Positions 16,380 to 23,745 of a DNA stretch of 64,000 nt are shown piece by piece. The notes under the pieces are model-generated. The model was not told where the DNA came from. It was given only the letters and a program-made list of their open reading frames with translations, and did no database searches. This stretch comes from JAKRSE01 sp943369295 (GTDB lineage: Bacteria; Armatimonadota; Fimbriimonadia; Fimbriimonadales; Fimbriimonadaceae). Made by a program: the position numbers and the translations under genes. Location: positions 620,001-684,000 of the forward strand of contig CALRMU020000002.1 in assembly GCA_943369295.1 (NCBI GenBank). The letters are read 5' to 3'. Each line of letters opens with the position of its first letter. The stretch's first letter is position 1.

Positions 16380-16841
16380 ATGGTGGAATTCCGAGGGCGG
16401 CGCGATTTGACAGGAGCCAAGATCGGCATTGTTGTCTCGCGATGGAACGAGCTTGTGACCGAGGAGCTGCTGAAAGGCGCCCTTGACGAGCTGAAGCAGA
16501 TGGGAGACCCAAGCGTGACACTCGTTCGTGTGCCCGGCTCGTGGGAGATTCCTCCTGCAGTCAATGCTCTGCTGCAGAAAAAGGAAGTCGATGGTGTGAT
16601 CTGCCTCGGCTGCATTCTTCAGGGAGCCACCAACCACGCAGCTATGCTGGGCGGAGACGTGGCAGGAAGCCTGATGAACCTTCAGCTTACATCTGGGATT
16701 CCTATTTCGTGGGGTGTCCTTACTCCCGAAAATCAGGAGCAGGCCCTAGAACGATCTGGCATGAAGCTAGGCAACAAGGGAAGAGAAGCGGCTTCGGCCT
16801 TGGCCGAGATGGTGACCCTGCTGCCTCAGATCAAGGGCTAA
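16380..16841 (+). CDS. ribH: 6,7-dimethyl-8-ribityllumazine synthase
   Basis: Condenses 5-amino-6-ribitylaminouracil with dihydroxybutanone phosphate in riboflavin synthesis; family members form pentamers or 60-mer shells. At 153 residues it has typical length. Seen are VVSRWNELVTEEL, VPGSWEIPPAVNAL, the His-bearing catalytic loop GCILQGATNHAAML (His86) and GVLTPENQEQALERS. The loop differs from the common GETPHFD form but keeps the His. It is a lone gene, with no ribBDE neighbours, ending in a bidirectional terminator. Confidence 0.92.
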   Translation: MVEFRGRRDLTGAKIGIVVSRWNELVTEELLKGALDELKQMGDPSVTLVRVPGSWEIPPAVNALLQKKEVDGVICLGCILQGATNHAAMLGGDVAGSLMNLQLTSGIPISWGVLTPENQEQALERSGMKLGNKGREAASALAEMVTLLPQIKG

Positions 16842-16854
16842 AGCTGGAAATTGT

Positions 16855-16898
16855 AAACAGAAAAGGCTCGGAGCAGAAGCTCCGAGCCTTTTCTGTTT
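16855..16898. terminator. Bidirectional intrinsic terminator between ribH and the PEP-CTERM gene
   Basis: Arms 16855-16874 and 16879-16898 form a perfect 20-bp stem with an AGAA loop. An A-rich 5' end and a T-rich 3' end make it suit both strands. Confidence 0.9.
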
Positions 16899-16911
16899 AT
16901 TGACCTGACGA

Positions 16912-17556
16912 TCAGGCTTTCTGATTCTGGCGTCGGCGTCGAAGAACCAAGCCAAGACCAGCAGCACCCAGCAGACCCATGGTGAAGGGCTCGGGGACTG
17001 GGCTGGCAGTCAGCTGTGACTGAGCGCCAGCAGCGTTGGAACTGAAGAGAGTCACAAAGGTGTCTCCTGGGTTGACAGCCGAGGCGAAGTAGCTGGAGGC
17101 AAAGTTCAGTGCGCTGGCGCTGACGTTGTTCACCTTGAAGTTGGTTCCGTTTGCGTTGAAGGCAGGGCCTCCATCAAGCAGGGCGGACCAGATAGCCAGC
17201 TGCATTCCAGCCTGCTCGTCGGCTGTGTCGGCCTCAAGGTAGTTGGTGGCCAAAATCTTTCCGGCCAGGCTCATGCTGCTTGCACCGTCAAGGTCGACAA
17301 GGCTGGATGAGTAGGTGTTGAAGTTGGAATTCAGGATCGAAAGGGGATCTGCACAGTAGGTGAAGAACGTATCGGTGCCATCGGTGAACTTAAGGCTGCC
17401 GGTGTAAAGGCTGGTAAAAGCTCCGCCGTTAACGGAGACATTGGCAGTCAAGGCATCGGGGCGGGCCAAACCTGTATATTTCAGGTTCTGAGCCGAGGCT
17501 GTGCTGGAAAGCACAGCAGCCGCGAGTACCACGAGGGCAGCTGAATAGGATTTCAT
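16912..17556 (-). CDS. PEP-CTERM secreted protein with possible thioester-type domain
   Basis: A 214-residue exported protein. A signal peptide ends near STASAQ. The C-terminal 30 residues are a PEP-CTERM sorting tag: SPVPEPFTMGLLG, a hydrophobic helix, then RRRR. Such tags are cut by an exosortase during export to the cell surface or matrix. The central part has FFTYCADPLS near residue 65 and GMQLAIWSALL near residue 120. The Cys and the Gln-before-AIW recall Cys-Gln thioester domains, but this is inference from two short motifs. No exosortase gene is in the window. Confidence 0.85.
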   Translation of the reverse strand: MKSYSAALVVLAAAVLSSTASAQNLKYTGLARPDALTANVSVNGGAFTSLYTGSLKFTDGTDTFFTYCADPLSILNSNFNTYSSSLVDLDGASSMSLAGKILATNYLEADTADEQAGMQLAIWSALLDGGPAFNANGTNFKVNNVSASALNFASSYFASAVNPGDTFVTLFSSNAAGAQSQLTASPVPEPFTMGLLGAAGLGLVLRRRRQNQKA

Positions 17557-17702
17557 ATGAAGGTCACCCCAATCGGGAAGTAAAAAATGTCATTCAAAGG
17601 GCCAGCAAAGTTGCTCAGGCAAAACTGCCAGCCCTCTGTACAGACTCTATTTTGACTCCTTCCCACCTGAACTGTTTCTGAAATGGGAAGAAGCTAGTGT
17701 TA

Positions 17703-20700
17703 TTACTGGCAGGCTTCGCACTCGCCGCCGTTCAGCATGGCGTCAAGACGGCAGGCTGCAGCGGCAGATGGCGTGACTTCGTCAGTTTCAGCTGGGACTT
17801 CCAGCCGGGGCACATCGGACTTCTTCTTGCTGACCGTGGCCTTTTCGATGTTCGAAGCACCCAAAGTTCGCAGGTAGTAAGTCGTCTTGAGACCGGTTCG
17901 CCAGGCATGTCGGTACATGTGGCTGAGGATCTTAAGGTCGGCCTTGCCCAAAAAGAGGTTGACACTCTGCGATTGGTCGATCCACTTCTGTCTACGAGCA
18001 GCGGCATCAAGCACCCACTGATAATCGATCTGGAAGGCGCAGCGATACTTCTGCTTCAGCCAATCGGGCAGACCCTGCACAAACTCAAGGTCGCCGTCGA
18101 AGTACTTGACTTCCTCTCGGACATCTTCATTCCAAAGCCCAGCCTTCTTGAGGTCGGCAACCATGAAGGGGTTGAGGACAACAAAGTCTCCGCTGAGGTT
18201 CGACTTGACGTAAATGTTTTTGTAGAGAGGCTCGATGCAGGGCGATGTGCCCATGATATTGGCGATGGTCGCCGTCGGAGCAATCGCCACGACGTTTGAG
18301 TTCCTCATGCCTTGCGACTGAATCTTCTCTCTCAGGCTGGCCCAATCGAGCCTTCCGCCACGGGGGACCTCAACCGGAACTCCTCTTTCCCTTTCGAGAA
18401 TCTCAAGGGTGTCCTGAGGCATCAAGCCTCTCTGCCACTTGGATCCCTGATAGGTGGAGTAGCTGCCTCTTTCTTCGGCCAAGTCGCTGGAAGCCTCGTA
18501 AGCGAAGTAGCAGATCGCTTCCATGAACTCATCGTTGAACTCGACGGCCTCGGCAGAGTCGAAGTTGATTCCCTTCATGTAGAGGGCATGGTGGAGACCC
18601 ATCACACCAAGTCCAACTGGGCGATGCCTTTGGTTAGACCTTTGGGCCGCATCAGTAGGATAGTAGTTGATGTCGATAACGTTGTCCAGAGCCCGAACCG
18701 CAATCCGGATCGTCTCCTTCAGCTTCTCAAGATCCAGTTCACCATTCGGCTTGATGTGAGAATCCAGCACGACCGAACCCAGGTTGCAGACGGCAGTTTC
18801 GTCGGCAGAAGTGTTCAGAGTGATTTCAGTGCAGAGGTTGCTGGAGTGAATAACCCCGACATGATCTTGAGGTGACCGGAGGTTGCATGGATCCTTGAAG
18901 GTGATCCATGGGTGGCCCGTCTCAAACAGCATCTTGAGCATGGCCTTCCAAAGATCAATCGCCTCGATCTTCTGACCAAAAATCTCTCCCCTCTCGGCCA
19001 TGGCCTCGTACTCGGCGTACTTGGCTTCAAAAGCCTTGCCATAAAGGTCATGAAGATCCGGCACTTCATTGCTTCGGAACAGAGTCCAATTCTCTCTGGC
19101 TTCCATTCTCTTCATAAAGAGGTCCGGAATCCAGTTGGCCGTGTTCATGTCATGGGTGCGGCGTCTGTCGTCACCCGTGTTCTTTCTCAGCTCAAGAAAG
19201 TCGAAAACATCGTTGTGCCAGCTTTCTAGGTAGGCGCATCCGCTGCCTGCTCTCTTGCCGCCTTGGTTCACAGCGACCAACTGGTCGTTGTGCATTTTGA
19301 GGAAGGGAATAACGCCCTGGCTTTCGCCGTTGGTGCCCTTGATGTAGCCGCCAGTGCCACGAACTGAAGTCCATGATCCACCAAGGCCGCCAGCCCACTT
19401 GCTGAGGAAGGCATTTTCTGCGATGCCGCGAATCATGATTGATTCGATCGAGTCATCCACCTTGTAAAGGTAGCAGCTGGAAAGCTGGCTTCGCAGGGTT
19501 CCTGAATTGAAAAGAGTCGGGGTAGACGAGCAGAATCGGCGGCTCTTATAGAGTCCGTAAAGCTCCATGACCCTGGCTTCTCTGTCGCCAGGCTCCTGTC
19601 TGAAGATTCCCATAGAAACCCTCATCCAGAAGAGCTGAGGGGTTTCCAGTCTGCGATTCTTCTTGGCCGTCTTGTCTGTAATCAAGTAGCGGTCGTAAAG
19701 AGTCTGAATACCAAGGAAGTCGAAGTCAAGGTCAGCTGACGGGTCCAGGGCTTCGGCGAGTCGAGCGATGTCAAAGGACTTCATGTCCTCGGCTAGGCGG
19801 CCGATTTCAACTCCCCTTTCGATGTACTTGGGCAGTGCCTTGGCGTGGAACTCCTTCAGCTTTTCGATGCCGTCAGTCTCAATGCTCCAGCCCAGAGCTT
19901 CTTCATAAATATAAGTCAAGAGGATTCGCGAGGCGAATCGGCTGAAGTCAACATCCTGCTCAATAAGAGTCTTTGCGTTGAGAATGATGGTCTTCTGCAG
20001 ATCGGTTCGGCTGATTTCGCCTGTCACCGATCTCAAGAGCTCCGACATGAGCCTGCTCTGACTCATGGGAAGCTCAAGTCCGATCAAGGCGTACTCGATT
20101 CGGCGCCTAAGATCTTCTCCATCCCAGAAAGCGGTGGTGCCGTCTTCGTTCTTCAGAAGGATCATGGCGAACTGGCCTGCGCCGTTCGTTTCGTCAGCTT
20201 CCTTCTGAGCTCGAATCATCGCCCTTTCGGCGCGATAGACAATATAAGCTTCTGCGACCTTGAAGGCTCCGGCGAGCATCAGCTCTTCCTGAACCAGATC
20301 CTGAACGCGTTCAATTGAAATGTAGGCTTGGCCCAGCTTGTGAGCGCGATCCGTTACTCTTTCGGCGATCTTTACCGAAGGAGTTGCATCCAGCTTGAGG
20401 CTCAAAAAGGCCTTTCTCACGGCGACTTCAATCTTGCCGTCGTTCCAGGGCACCACTCGGCCATTACGGCGAATCAGTTTCAGATCATTCGCAGTCGTTT
20501 TAGCAGCATCTCGCCTCGCTCCTCTCATGAGAACGAGGGCTTTGGCAATCTCGAAGGCGTCGTGAGCAATCAACTCAGCTTCGATCAATACTGAGATGTC
20601 GTATGAGGCAACTGTAACAGGGCCGCCGCTCAAATCCAGGTTAGAGAGTCGACCGATGACGCCCATGGTCACAGAACGGACAAACCGGGTGGCCTCTTCG

Positions 20701-20936
20701 CCCGTGAAGTCAGGGCGACCTCGGCTGATCCAAAGCCCAGCCAAGGCATCGCCGACTGTCTGAGCAATCTCAGCCGGATCAAGCTCCTTCACCCCATCTT
20801 CGCGTTTCACCAGCACTTCCTGGCTCAGAGTCAAACCTTCTGCGGCTGGCCTCCAATCGTGCAGGGGGCGAGTGCCCTCAGTGGTGACAATACGCTTGAC
20901 CTCAAGGTCTTCAAGAATAGGAAATCGGGGCTGCAT
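17703..20936 (-). CDS. nrdA: Ribonucleoside-diphosphate reductase, alpha subunit, with three N-terminal ATP-cone-like domains
   Basis: The class I large subunit, which reduces NDPs to dNDPs with a radical supplied by NrdB. At 1077 residues it is long. ATP-cone-like regions lie at about 40-150, 152-245 and 258-350, followed by the standard fold. Active-site cysteines are visible: Cys488 in SSCYLYK, Cys702 in SNLCTEI with the N-C-E triad, Cys717 in AVCNLGS, and a C-terminal redox pair in GGECEACQ. Conserved GSGCAYLESWH and PTATIANIMGTSPC are present. The length and three-cone layout recall chlamydial NrdA, whose partner is a Mn/Fe subclass Ic NrdB; that is inference, and nrdB is not in the window. 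Confidence 0.95.
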   Translation of the reverse strand: MQPRFPILEDLEVKRIVTTEGTRPLHDWRPAAEGLTLSQEVLVKREDGVKELDPAEIAQTVGDALAGLWISRGRPDFTGEEATRFVRSVTMGVIGRLSNLDLSGGPVTVASYDISVLIEAELIAHDAFEIAKALVLMRGARRDAAKTTANDLKLIRRNGRVVPWNDGKIEVAVRKAFLSLKLDATPSVKIAERVTDRAHKLGQAYISIERVQDLVQEELMLAGAFKVAEAYIVYRAERAMIRAQKEADETNGAGQFAMILLKNEDGTTAFWDGEDLRRRIEYALIGLELPMSQSRLMSELLRSVTGEISRTDLQKTIILNAKTLIEQDVDFSRFASRILLTYIYEEALGWSIETDGIEKLKEFHAKALPKYIERGVEIGRLAEDMKSFDIARLAEALDPSADLDFDFLGIQTLYDRYLITDKTAKKNRRLETPQLFWMRVSMGIFRQEPGDREARVMELYGLYKSRRFCSSTPTLFNSGTLRSQLSSCYLYKVDDSIESIMIRGIAENAFLSKWAGGLGGSWTSVRGTGGYIKGTNGESQGVIPFLKMHNDQLVAVNQGGKRAGSGCAYLESWHNDVFDFLELRKNTGDDRRRTHDMNTANWIPDLFMKRMEARENWTLFRSNEVPDLHDLYGKAFEAKYAEYEAMAERGEIFGQKIEAIDLWKAMLKMLFETGHPWITFKDPCNLRSPQDHVGVIHSSNLCTEITLNTSADETAVCNLGSVVLDSHIKPNGELDLEKLKETIRIAVRALDNVIDINYYPTDAAQRSNQRHRPVGLGVMGLHHALYMKGINFDSAEAVEFNDEFMEAICYFAYEASSDLAEERGSYSTYQGSKWQRGLMPQDTLEILERERGVPVEVPRGGRLDWASLREKIQSQGMRNSNVVAIAPTATIANIMGTSPCIEPLYKNIYVKSNLSGDFVVLNPFMVADLKKAGLWNEDVREEVKYFDGDLEFVQGLPDWLKQKYRCAFQIDYQWVLDAAARRQKWIDQSQSVNLFLGKADLKILSHMYRHAWRTGLKTTYYLRTLGASNIEKATVSKKKSDVPRLEVPAETDEVTPSAAAACRLDAMLNGGECEACQ

Positions 20937-20990
20937 GGCTCAGTTGGCCTCCAGGGTAGCCGCTTTTGCGGCGGGCGCGGAGAAATTGTT

Positions 20991-21050
20991 TTTCCACATC
21001 ATGTGGAAAGCACGGCAATGTTCGGTCTCAACAGACGCACTATGCATGGT
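20991..21050 (-). promoter_or_regulatory. Candidate operator sites upstream of nrdA
   Basis: A perfect inverted repeat TTTCCACAT-C-ATGTGGAAA spans 20991-21009, 55 bp before the nrdA start. A weaker palindrome centred on ACTATGCATGGT lies at 21039-21050. Two paired sites are reminiscent of NrdR control, but neither matches the NrdR box well and the spacing (about 44 bp) was not tested. Confidence 0.3.
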
Positions 21051-21124
21051 CTTACACAAAAACTTAAATGAATGCAGAAAGAATAACCTTTGACCTCGGG
21101 TGGCAAGTCTGCCCACCCGCACGA

Positions 21125-21307
21125 TCAGCGCCCTCGCAAAAGGTCAAGCTGCTGCAACGAATCCAGACGAAAGGAACCCCGTAAAAGCACCACGTGCTTT
21201 TCCACAAACACCATCTCGTCGCCAACAGCCAGTAGTATAGTTTCGTCTAGTCCTTGTCTGTCAAGGTCGTCTAGCAAATTTTCAAAAAACTGTTTGAGGC
21301 CTCTCAT
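21125..21307 (-). CDS. Possible small protein of 60 residues upstream of nrdA
   Basis: The frame reads MRGLKQFFENLLDD, then DETILLAVGDEMVFVEKHVV, and ends in LLRGR. The composition is protein-like, with amphipathic helix and strand patterns, and there is no competing gene. A weak GGA lies just before the ATG; a TTG nine nt further upstream is also possible. It runs in the same direction as nrdA. I do not recognise it. Confidence 0.4.
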   Translation of the reverse strand: MRGLKQFFENLLDDLDRQGLDETILLAVGDEMVFVEKHVVLLRGSFRLDSLQQLDLLRGR

Positions 21308-21391
21308 TCCACGCAAAACAGTCCTTTGGTGTTCCTTCCCCTGGCCTTTCGCCCGGGCTGCCTAACAGTCAAGACAGGTAAAGTCAGTGCG

Positions 21392-22753
21392 TTGCTCTAC
21401 GACTTCCTTGCCTCGCTCCAGAAGGATCATCCCTTCTGGCTCGGATTGATCAGAGTTCTGATTCTGGTCCTTCCCATTCTCATTCTCGTGCCGGGAATGA
21501 TTTGGTGGGAGCGTCGGCTTTTGAGCTGGATGCAGGACCGAATTGGACCGAACCGAACCGGAACCCTGACTTTTCCTGATAAGTTTCCGATCAAGTTCCT
21601 GCGGGGGAAGAGAGTCCCATGTGCAGGCCTGCTTCAGCCGATTGCTGACGGTGTCAAGCTCTTTCTGAAGGAAGACATTACGCCTCGCACGGTCGACAAG
21701 GTGATTTATTTCACCGCTCCCTGGGTAGCCCTTTTCCCTGCCTTCGCCATCGGAGGCACCTTGCCCTGGGGACCAACAACCGGCTTCTACGGATTCCTTA
21801 CGCCGGTTGCTGATATTGAGATCGGCATCCTCTATGTCCTAGCTATTTCCAGCTTGGGCGCTTATGGTGTCGTTCTGGCAGGCTACGCCAGCAACAACAA
21901 GTACTCATTGATGGGCGGCCTTCGAGCCTCCGCCCAGCTGATCAGCTACGAACTGGCTATGGGCATGAGCCTCGCCGCCGTTGTGATGGCGACGGGAAGC
22001 CTTAAGATGAGCGAGATGGTCAAGGCGCAGGAAGCTCCTCTCTGGGGGATCCCTGGCCTGGAAGCTTTCCAGAACTGGTTTATCTTTACGCCCTACGGCT
22101 TCCTGGGAGCGGTCATTTTCCTGATCGCGGTCATCGCTGAAACGAACCGAGCTCCCTTCGACCTTCCTGAAGCAGAGAACGAACTCATTGCTGGATATCA
22201 CACCGAATACAGCTCAATGAAGTTCGCGGTCTTCTTTATGGGAGAGTACGCGGCCATGTTCCTTCTCAGTGGCGTCTTCGCCGCAGTCTTCCTTGGTGGG
22301 CACAACCTTATGCCCTTCAACTGGGATGTTCTTGCTGCTCAGATCCCTGCTGGCGCTGGAGTCTTCGGAGCGCTTGAGTCAATCACTTACTGGCTGGCTC
22401 CACTCGGCTTCCTGGCTAAGTGTACGGCCGGGCTTACCTTCTTCATCTGGCTTCGAGCCACCCTGCCAAGGCTGCGTTATGACCAGCTGATGAACCTGGG
22501 TTGGAAGAGCCTGCTGCCTCTCGCAGTTGCCAATTTCATCATTGTTGGCCTCTGGATCGTTGGCACCAAGCTCTATGGAGTTTGGGCTGGATGGGGAGTT
22601 TTCATTTTGGCTGGCGCACTTGCCGGCGTGCTTTACATGAATCTGGTTTCTGCGGCCAAAAAGTCGAAAGGCTCTGGCCCCAGAAAGGTCGAGATGGTGG
22701 AAGAATCGACCCCAAGCCGCAGGGTTCTGCTTGTGGACCCTAACGCAAAGTGA
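21392..22753 (+). CDS. nuoH: NADH-quinone oxidoreductase subunit H
   Basis: The membrane subunit of complex I that lies at the quinone site and joins the peripheral arm to the proton-pumping arm. About 453 residues with eight or more helices; ERRLLSWMQDRIGPNRTG and the AETNRAPFDLPEAENELIAGY loop are diagnostic. The start is taken at TTG 21392 (MLYDFLASLQ), which matches usual NuoH N-termini; an ATG at 21326 would add 22 residues with non-membrane, atypical composition. The C-terminal 40 residues are a charged tail. It is the first gene of the nuo run. Confidence 0.93.
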   Translation: MLYDFLASLQKDHPFWLGLIRVLILVLPILILVPGMIWWERRLLSWMQDRIGPNRTGTLTFPDKFPIKFLRGKRVPCAGLLQPIADGVKLFLKEDITPRTVDKVIYFTAPWVALFPAFAIGGTLPWGPTTGFYGFLTPVADIEIGILYVLAISSLGAYGVVLAGYASNNKYSLMGGLRASAQLISYELAMGMSLAAVVMATGSLKMSEMVKAQEAPLWGIPGLEAFQNWFIFTPYGFLGAVIFLIAVIAETNRAPFDLPEAENELIAGYHTEYSSMKFAVFFMGEYAAMFLLSGVFAAVFLGGHNLMPFNWDVLAAQIPAGAGVFGALESITYWLAPLGFLAKCTAGLTFFIWLRATLPRLRYDQLMNLGWKSLLPLAVANFIIVGLWIVGTKLYGVWAGWGVFILAGALAGVLYMNLVSAAKKSKGSGPRKVEMVEESTPSRRVLLVDPNAK

Positions 22754-22835
22754 CAGCAGATTAACTTGGAAGCAGAAGGCAATTAAACGTGGTGGATTCT
22801 CGAATGACAGTCTTGAGAGAGTGGGGAAGAGGTAG

Positions 22836-23360
22836 ATGAGCGGGGCGCAGATCGTCTTTCTCGTTCTGGCAGCGGTGGCTCTGTTGGGCGCCCTCGGAGT
22901 CGTTGGCTATGGCAGAAAGCCTGTCTGGTCGGCAATCTGCCTGGTGGTCAACTTTTTCGTCCTTGGCCTGATCTACTTCTCCATGGGAGCGCAGTTCCTT
23001 GGAATTGTGCAGATCATGGTTTACGCCGGCGCAATCATGGTCTTGTTCCTCTTCGTGATCATGATTTTGAAGCTGGCCACCAATGCCAAGAAAGAAGAAG
23101 ATTCAAGCCCTCTGGTCCGACTGCTGGCATTAGCTTCTGGACTTGGCTTTGCAGGCATCATCTTTGCTTCTGTTATCTGGCCGCTTTCCGGTCTTTCACA
23201 GGAAACCATGACCCCCAGGTTCGCCAGCGAACTTGCTAAGCCACAGGCCATTGGAATGACACTTTATTCAGGCTACGTCTGGCCCTTCGAAATCGCCAGC
23301 GTTCTCCTCCTGGTCGGAGTCGTTGGTTCGATTCTGCTTGCCAAAAGGAGGTTCCACTAA
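22836..23360 (+). CDS. nuoJ: NADH-quinone oxidoreductase subunit J
   Basis: A complex I membrane-arm subunit of 174 residues with five predicted helices. The conserved FLGIVQIMVYAGAIMVLFLFVIM helix with the pi-bulge region is clear. The ribosome site is AGAGGTAG. The stop and the nuoK start overlap as TAATG. NuoI, which usually precedes it, is absent from the 82-bp gap after nuoH. Confidence 0.93.
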   Translation: MSGAQIVFLVLAAVALLGALGVVGYGRKPVWSAICLVVNFFVLGLIYFSMGAQFLGIVQIMVYAGAIMVLFLFVIMILKLATNAKKEEDSSPLVRLLALASGLGFAGIIFASVIWPLSGLSQETMTPRFASELAKPQAIGMTLYSGYVWPFEIASVLLLVGVVGSILLAKRRFH

Positions 23361-23740
23361 TGCATCTTCCTCTCGCCACTGCTGTCTCGGCGAGCGGCGC
23401 CGTGCCCCTCTACTGGTATCTGATCCTGGCCCTGGCCATGTTCACCATCGGGGGAATCGGTGTGGTTCTTCGAAGGAACCCAGTCGTGGTCTTTATGTGC
23501 ATTGAACTTATGCTCAATGCAGTCAATCTCACTTTCTTGGCTTTCGCCTACCAGCTTCCCGCCAGCCCAACTTTGAGCCCGGAAGCAGTGACGCAGGCCG
23601 CCATGACAGGCCAGATGATGGTCATCTTTGTCATGGCTGTTGCAGCGGCAGAAGTCGCTGTAGGGCTCGGAATCATCATGGCGATCCTCCGCAATAGAGC
23701 AGAGGTCGACATCGACGACATGAGCACGATGAGGGGCTAA
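23360..23740 (+). CDS. nuoK: NADH-quinone oxidoreductase subunit K
   Basis: The MrpC-like subunit of complex I, with three helices and 126 residues, about 25 longer than usual because of an N-terminal extension and a C-terminal acidic tail. The conserved glutamate helix FMCIELMLNAVNLTFLAF and AAAEVAVGLGIIMAI are present; both Glu residues lie in the proton path. It overlaps nuoJ by 1 nt and is 5 nt from nuoL. Confidence 0.93.
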   Translation: MHLPLATAVSASGAVPLYWYLILALAMFTIGGIGVVLRRNPVVVFMCIELMLNAVNLTFLAFAYQLPASPTLSPEAVTQAAMTGQMMVIFVMAVAAAEVAVGLGIIMAILRNRAEVDIDDMSTMRG

Positions 23741-23745
23741 TCAGA

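Noticed and set aside
20991..21050. Firm call of NrdR boxes
   Set aside because: The palindromes do not match the NrdR consensus closely and the spacing is not the usual one; kept only as a candidate operator.
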